NCBI GenBank assembly: GCA_946542925.1
Contig: CAMNLA010000006.1
Coordinates: 62,001 to 126,000 of the forward strand
DNA: 64,000 nucleotides
Source: UBA4363 sp002393965
GTDB taxonomy: Bacteria > Bacteroidota > Bacteroidia > Bacteroidales > Paludibacteraceae
Direction of reading: 5' to 3'
Both the position numbers and the translations under genes were made by a program. Below the pieces are notes generated by a model. It ran no database searches. It had not been told where the DNA came from and worked only from the letters and a program-made list of their open reading frames with translations. How positions within the stretch are numbered: the stretch's first letter is position 1; each line of letters starts with the position of its first letter. Shown in pieces: positions 59,656 through 64,000 of the stretch.

Positions 59656-61326
59656 TTAATACTTAAAAGAACTGCCACCAAGAAATTCTCTTAATAAGGA
59701 GGTTGATGGTATATCCCGGTTGGATATAGGAGTGATGCAGTGAAGAAATTTCATCAGATGATGTACTTCTGCGTATTCTTTTGAGTTACGGGGAACTGTC
59801 TGCAACATAGGCAATACATAATTCTTAAGGGCGGCAAGTTCAAAGATGAGAGCAGAATTAAACATGACATCTGCATTTTCTTGATATGGGAAAATCCATT
59901 TCTTCTCTCCATCTCGCACACTCTCCCATCTTGCAATGGTATTCTGAACCGTATTTCCTCGGTATTTATAGTCACGTACGATGCGACGGATCAAACGATT
60001 GTCTGTGGTTGATATCCAATTATGATCATCCAAAGAGATGGTTGTCAATGCAGAAACATATATTTTAAATTTTGCTGTTTCTGCAACAGATGGTGTTAAA
60101 GCGGGATTTAAAGCGTGGATACCTTCCATCATCACAATATTGTTTTCTTTCAACTGCACATTATTTCCTTTGAACAAACGTTTTCCAGATGCAAAATCGT
60201 AGGTTGGCAATGATACTTCTTTTCCCGAAAGAAGGGCTTGCAGTTGTTCATTGAAAAAATCAAGATCCAATGCGTATAATGACTCATAATCGTATTCCCC
60301 ATTTTCATCTTTGGGTGTTCGTTCCCGGTCAATGAAATAGTCATCTAAAGATATTGTAATGGGTTTCACACCGGCAGCAAGAAGTTGCACTGTCAGACGT
60401 TTTGAGAAGGTGGTCTTACCAGAAGAAGAGGGACCACTAATCATGATGAATTTTGTAGTATCCATTTCTTTGCAGATGGAATCCGCAATACGAACAATCT
60501 GCTTTTCATGCAGAGCCTCAGCAATCTTTATTAAGCCATATACCTCCCCTCTTCTCGTAAGTTCGTTCAAATCACCGATGTTGTTTATGCCAAGAATCTG
60601 TTGTAGTTGAAGATTCTGTTTGAAAGCTTGATACATCTTCGGTTGATTTTCGAATGGTTCCAGTATCGTTAGGTTTTCTTTTTTGGGAACTTGAAGAAAT
60701 ATGCCGATATCATATTTGAACAGATTGAAATTATTGGAAAGTTCTCCAGTATTTACCATTAAAGTGGTATTGTAAAAATCATAATATCCGTCTATTTCAT
60801 AAAACTGTGCGTATGTGATATTCATAGACTTTAACAAGTTCACTTTTTCCTCTTCTCTGCGTTCCTTAAAAAGGCGTAAAACAGCCTCTTTCTGCATCTC
60901 ATGGCTTTTTATAGGAAGCTTTTGCTCAATCAACTCGTGCATCCGCTTCTGTATTTTGGAGATAATATCGTCGCTTACAGGCGTACCATCCTGAAAAATT
61001 AGATTACAGAAATATCCTTTTGAAAGAGGATGTTCAAAGAAGAGTTGCGCCGTAGGATACAGGTCATGAGTTGCTTTTGCCATAACCATACAAAGGGTCC
61101 GGATATAGGTTCTTCTTCCCGTTTTTGTATGGACATCCATGAACTCCACATCCTTCGGATGAAATACGGAGTATGAAAGAGACTCACATTTGTTGTTAAC
61201 TAATGCACAGACAACTTCTTTTTTATTATCCACCTCTTGGTCTTCCAATATCTTTTCCAATGTTGTTCCCATTGGATAGTCCTTATATTCACCAGTATTC
61301 CGGCAATAAATCTTCACCTGTTCCAT
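59656..61326 (-). CDS. TGS-domain nucleoside (uridine-type) kinase
   Basis: 556 residues from MEQVKIYCRNTGEYKDYPMG. An N-terminal TGS/threonyl-tRNA-synthetase-like region (about 1-200) is followed by a uridine kinase/phosphoribulokinase domain with Walker A SGPSSSGKTTFSKRLTVQLL, SLDDYFIDRERTPKDENG and the base- and phosphate-binding NRLIRRIVRDYKYRG. This architecture occurs in Bacteroidota and Firmicutes and is annotated as uridine kinase or nucleoside kinase. A 15-codon frame extension upstream is basic and unconserved. First gene of a five-gene minus-strand run. Confidence 0.9.
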   Translation of the reverse strand: MEQVKIYCRNTGEYKDYPMGTTLEKILEDQEVDNKKEVVCALVNNKCESLSYSVFHPKDVEFMDVHTKTGRRTYIRTLCMVMAKATHDLYPTAQLFFEHPLSKGYFCNLIFQDGTPVSDDIISKIQKRMHELIEQKLPIKSHEMQKEAVLRLFKERREEEKVNLLKSMNITYAQFYEIDGYYDFYNTTLMVNTGELSNNFNLFKYDIGIFLQVPKKENLTILEPFENQPKMYQAFKQNLQLQQILGINNIGDLNELTRRGEVYGLIKIAEALHEKQIVRIADSICKEMDTTKFIMISGPSSSGKTTFSKRLTVQLLAAGVKPITISLDDYFIDRERTPKDENGEYDYESLYALDLDFFNEQLQALLSGKEVSLPTYDFASGKRLFKGNNVQLKENNIVMMEGIHALNPALTPSVAETAKFKIYVSALTTISLDDHNWISTTDNRLIRRIVRDYKYRGNTVQNTIARWESVRDGEKKWIFPYQENADVMFNSALIFELAALKNYVLPMLQTVPRNSKEYAEVHHLMKFLHCITPISNRDIPSTSLLREFLGGSSFKY

Positions 61327-61656
61327 AATCTTTATTTTTTTAATATGTCCCTTTTCTTTTTTCAAAGACATATTAATTTTTCAAGTCTATAAAAATACAC
61401 CTTTTTCATTAAATCAACGACTTAGCCAAGCAAATTCTTCAGCGTTCATATTTGCTTTTCTTTAAAAGGGAATATAGAAGATAATCGGGAGAACAATAGT
61501 AAATGAGATAGCGCCTTGCGTTTTGCGAACAAAAAGTCATTATAGTAGTACAACAAAGAGTAGTTGACGAGAAACTGACCAATTGATATAGATTTATTTT
61601 AGGCAAAAAACAAAGACAGAAAATCCTTTTTTTCGCTGATGCAAGTAAATAATTCC
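61327..61656. other. Non-coding gap between the divergent kinase and argD genes
   Basis: No gene or repeat is recognised. A near-match minus-strand -7 box (TGTCTTTG at 61363-61370) could serve the kinase gene. The rest is AT-rich without open frames of note. Confidence 0.5.
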
Positions 61657-61664
61657 TACCTTTG
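61657..61664 (+). promoter_or_regulatory. -7 element for argD with a leader of about 115 bases
   Basis: TACCTTTG matches TAnnTTTG. The leader holds a 19-codon ATG-led frame at 61710-61769 (MFCEGAYVFLVLFEKDLVA) that ends 16 bases before the argD start; whether it is translated is unknown. Confidence 0.5.
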
Positions 61665-61785
61665 TAGTCCTCAAAAAAAAACAGAAAAAGGAATACGCAT
61701 ACTAAGACTATGTTTTGCGAAGGCGCATATGTATTTCTTGTATTGTTCGAGAAAGATTTAGTAGCATAAAACTGTATATTTTCAT

Positions 61786-62925
61786 ATGGAACCATTCAAA
61801 GTTTTTCCACTTTACGACATCAACATTGTTCGTGGCAATGCTTGCCGTATCTATGATGATCAGGGAACGGAATATTTAGATCTCTACGGAGGGCATGCTG
61901 TTATTTCTGTCGGACATACACATCCGTATTTTGTTCAGAAGGTGACAGAACAATTAAATACGCTTGGTTTTTATAGTAATTCAGTTATCAACAGTCTTCA
62001 ATGGGAATTAGCAAAGAAATTGGGACAACAGTCTGGATATGAGGACTACTCTTTGTTTCTTGTCAATTCTGGGGCAGAAGCAAATGAAAACGCAATCAAG
62101 TTGGCCTCTTTCTATAATGGAAGACGCAAAATAGTATCTATTTCCAAGGCATTTCATGGACGAACGGATGCTGCAGTCCGTGTAACGGATAATCCAAAGA
62201 TTGTCGCTCCTGTTAATGAAGCGATACCGGTCGAGTTTATTCCATTAAATGATATCGAGGCAATGGAAAGAGTTCTCGCACCAAAAGACGTTTGCGCAAT
62301 TATCATTGAGGGAATTCAAGGCGTTGGAGGTGTAAATATTCCTTCCTCTGAATTCCTGCAAGCGGTACGCGAGATGTGTGACAAGACGAAGACTGTTCTC
62401 ATTCTTGACGAGATACAATCAGGATATGGACGATCTGGTAAGTTCTTTGCTCATCAATATTCGGGTATTCGCCCTGATCTTATATCGGTAGCAAAGGGTA
62501 TTGCAAATGGTATACCTATGGGAGGTCTTCTTATTTCTCCGAAATTCCCAGCTGTTTTCGGACAACTCGGAACCACATTTGGTGGTAATCAGCTAGCCTG
62601 TGCTGGAGCAATTGCAGTTCTTGACATTATGAAAGCGGAAAAACTGGTTGATAATGCGGATAAGATAGGATCTTATCTCCAACAAGAGCTTTCAAAAATG
62701 ATTGGAAAATATGAGATAAATGATGTTCGTGGAAGAGGATTGATGATTGGAATTGAATTTAATTATCCGGTTAAAGCCCTTCGAGAGAAACTGATTACGG
62801 AACAACATGTTTTTACGGGAGCCTCTGGGACAAATATACTTCGCATCCTTCCTCCATTGTGTTTGACTAAAACCGATGTTGATCTTTTTCTTCAACGCTT
62901 TAAGTCTTTATTTGTCGAAAAATAA
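61786..62925 (+). CDS. argD: Acetylornithine aminotransferase (class III)
   Basis: PLP enzyme of arginine synthesis, also able to act on succinyl-DAP in the lysine route in some bacteria. 379 residues. Conserved blocks are LDLYGGHAVISVGHTHPYF, VNSGAEANENAIKLA, AFHGRTDAAVRVTDN, ILDEIQSGYGRSGKFFAHQY and the PLP Lys in ISVAKGIANGIPMGGLL; the C-terminus has VRGRGLMIGIE. It is alone, not in an arg cluster, with its own promoter and long leader. Other ornithine or GABA aminotransferases of class III are the alternative, but the short length favours ArgD. Confidence 0.9.
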   Translation: MEPFKVFPLYDINIVRGNACRIYDDQGTEYLDLYGGHAVISVGHTHPYFVQKVTEQLNTLGFYSNSVINSLQWELAKKLGQQSGYEDYSLFLVNSGAEANENAIKLASFYNGRRKIVSISKAFHGRTDAAVRVTDNPKIVAPVNEAIPVEFIPLNDIEAMERVLAPKDVCAIIIEGIQGVGGVNIPSSEFLQAVREMCDKTKTVLILDEIQSGYGRSGKFFAHQYSGIRPDLISVAKGIANGIPMGGLLISPKFPAVFGQLGTTFGGNQLACAGAIAVLDIMKAEKLVDNADKIGSYLQQELSKMIGKYEINDVRGRGLMIGIEFNYPVKALREKLITEQHVFTGASGTNILRILPPLCLTKTDVDLFLQRFKSLFVEK

Positions 62926-62971
62926 AGAGTATAAAAGACCACAAATAAAAGAAGGGAATAAGATGTTTAAT

Positions 62972-62990
62972 AAACACTGGTGAGGTGTTT
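62972..62990 (+). terminator. Weak terminator after argD
   Basis: A 6-base stem AAACAC / GTGTTT with a 7-base loop runs into TT. It lies 47 bases after the argD stop. Confidence 0.4.
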
Positions 62991-63020
62991 TTCCGTAGGA
63001 AGAAAAAAACGAGGAATTAT

Positions 63021-63055
63021 GAATCGGGTTTATAATAATCCGATTCTTTTTCTTT
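63021..63055 (+). terminator. Possible terminator
   Basis: A stem GAATCGG / CCGATTC (63021-63027, 63040-63046) with a 12-base AT loop is followed by a T-rich run (TTTTTCTTT). Confidence 0.6.
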
Positions 63056-63203
63056 AAAGAGGATAGCTCATATGATAATTCTTAATTCTTTAAAAGGTCT
63101 GAAAATCAGCAAAAAAGAAAAAAGAAAGAAAATAAACCATGTTTTATAACATAAATTTAACTATATTTTAACATAAATAATATGTTGTATAACACAAAAG
63201 CGC

Positions 63204-63211
63204 TATCTTTG
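63204..63211 (+). promoter_or_regulatory. -7 element of a short transcript
   Basis: TATCTTTG matches TAnnTTTG. Transcription would begin near 63218 and meet a strong hairpin terminator 30 bases later. Confidence 0.5.
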
Positions 63212-63217
63212 CACTGT

Positions 63218-63284
63218 GTTTTTCATAGTATTAGATTTAAGGTTATCAAAAAGGGTTGGTCAAGCGAGATCAATCCCTTTTTGT
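63218..63284 (+). ncRNA. Putative short terminated RNA or attenuated leader
   Basis: Between a -7 box (63204-63211) and a hairpin with a U-run (63248-63261 pairing with 63268-63282, stem AAAAAGGG/CCCTTTTT core, loop AAGCGA) only about 65 bases would be transcribed. No start codon is evident in this stretch. It could be a small RNA or a premature terminator for the downstream purF-like gene, which starts 370 bases later. Confidence 0.4.
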
Positions 63285-63416
63285 TTATAGGAGAATCTGT
63301 AACAAACGGAATAAGCGTAAATTTCCATATAGTAAATCTAATAAGGGAATCACGTAAAAACGTCCTTCGAGAGCAAAAGAAGCTTATTTATTGCGATGGA
63401 CACATTGAAAAATCTT

Positions 63417-63424
63417 TATATTTG
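63417..63424 (+). promoter_or_regulatory. Possible -7 element for the purF-like gene
   Basis: TATATTTG matches TAnnTTTG. It would give a leader of about 220 bases containing a hairpin (GAAGGCGAT with ATCGTCCTTC, about 63436-63466). The whole gap 62926-63651 holds no clear gene; an 81-codon frame at 63182-63427 spans the short-RNA terminator and is rejected. Confidence 0.4.
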
Positions 63425-63651
63425 TGAGGGAAAAGAAGGCGATTTTCAAGAAGGCATCGTCCTTCTCAATATCTTCTTTATGGAGTAAAAGCTCAATAAG
63501 GTTGAATGTAGAAACGAACATGGCAAGTAGCTGGTTTCGTCATGGGAAAGCGTCGTCCAAGTTGTGCTTACTCCTACATTTATAAGCGTATACGTGGAAT
63601 ATACGACGCTGAAGTAGCAAGACTAAGGAAAAATATAAAATCTAACTACCA

Positions 63652-64000
63652 ATGGGAGGTTTTTTTGGAACCATTAAACGAGGGACGGAATGTGTGACCG
63701 ATCTCTTTTATGGAACAGACTACCAGTCACACATGGGTACACGCAGAGCAGGAATGGCAACGCTGAAGGATGATGGTGATTTCGCTCGATCCATTCACAA
63801 TTTGGAAAGCTCTTATTTCCGCACAAAGTTTGAAGAGGAATTACCGAAATTTACAGGTAAGAGCGGAATTGGTATCATTAGTGACACAGATGCACAACCA
63901 ATAGTCCTGAAAACCAAAATCGGCAAATTTGCCATCGTCAGTGTTGCTAAGTTCCTGAATCAGGATGCGATGGAGAAAGAGGTAATGGAAAAGGGCGGAC
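63652..64000 (+). CDS. PurF-like amidophosphoribosyltransferase paralogue, N-terminal part (truncated by window)
   Basis: The frame opens at ATG 63652 and runs off the window end, giving 116 residues. MGGFFGTIKRGTECVTDLFY, then YQSHMGTRRAGMATL and SGIGIISDTDAQPIV follow the class II glutamine amidotransferase (Ntn) fold of PurF. The usual first residue after Met, the nucleophile Cys (MCGI..), is Gly here, so glutamine hydrolysis should not work. Long PurF-like proteins starting MGGFFG are known to me from Bacteroidales, beside a normal purF. Its real role may be ammonia-dependent or regulatory. The C-terminal PRPP-binding part lies outside the window. Confidence 0.8.
   Translation, partial: MGGFFGTIKRGTECVTDLFYGTDYQSHMGTRRAGMATLKDDGDFARSIHNLESSYFRTKFEEELPKFTGKSGIGIISDTDAQPIVLKTKIGKFAIVSVAKFLNQDAMEKEVMEKGG

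Noticed and set aside
63182..63427. 81-codon plus-strand frame
   Set aside because: It starts before the putative -7 box and runs through the terminator hairpin; no recognisable family.
1..64000. CRISPR arrays, insertion sequences, prophage genes, rRNA
   Set aside because: None seen: no regularly spaced identical repeats, no transposase or phage structural genes; the only integrase-like gene is the core xerD.

Overview
The window looks like a chromosomal segment of an uncultured or poorly studied member of the Bacteroidota, most likely the order Bacteroidales. The signs are promoters of the TAnnTTTG type with few Shine-Dalgarno sequences, a GldA-type ABC ATPase, a BspA-like leucine-rich repeat protein, a Pif1-like helicase with a C-terminal HRDC domain, a viroplasmin-type RNase H, an ApgM-like protein beside thrC in place of a recognisable thrB, and a PurF-like protein starting MGGFFG. 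Nearly everything is core metabolism or housekeeping. I see no phage, insertion sequence or CRISPR array.

Layout. 1-207 is the tail of an unknown membrane protein. 308-6194 (minus) holds nrnA, an apgM-like gene, thrC and pnp. 6195-6932 is non-coding, with a polypyrimidine tract and degenerate 11-13 base repeats. 6933-12238 (plus) holds a YgjP-like metalloprotease, a 1252-residue sensor/receiver-like/ATP-grasp fusion and a NarL-type regulator with a degenerate receiver. 12314-21138 (minus) holds ruvB, gldA, an M23/LysM peptidase, recG, a twin-ABC protein, an NSS transporter and ispD. 21231-28410 is mixed: SPOR protein, folE, comM, HIT, greA, LD-carboxypeptidase, lytic transglycosylase and LRR protein. 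28429-39749 holds the Pif1-like helicase, tRNA-Leu, mdh, a DUF4139 protein, a small secreted protein, comEC, rpe, fmt and nadK. 40053-43202 (plus) is an ExbB-ExbD-TonB operon with a tandem, partly deleted second tonB-like gene, then a DJ-1/PfpI protein. 43304-48859 (minus) holds xerD, rnhA, three glycosyltransferases and an LpxL-like acyltransferase, an envelope glycolipid set.

The right part (49-64 kb) is much more AT-rich: mnmG, a Sel1 lipoprotein, uvrC, dtd, a MazG-like gene, deoC and nadA on plus; a uridine-kinase-like gene, thioesterase, rpoN, a PAP2-like membrane protein and tadA on minus; then argD and the start of a purF-like gene. Two parS-like palindromes flank the Sel1 gene. An extremely AT-rich 359-base gap lies at 55340-55698. 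Sampled GC skew on the plus strand is negative on the left and mostly positive at the far right. Together these suggest that the chromosomal origin of replication lies in this window, probably in or near that gap.

The most unusual items are the putative origin/parS region, the sensor-ATP-grasp fusion paired with a receiver lacking its phosphoacceptor Asp, the decaying tonB duplication, the PurF-like protein without its Cys nucleophile, and a possible short terminated RNA at about 63218-63284. Functions are assigned from recognised motifs and family memory only; no database search was run.
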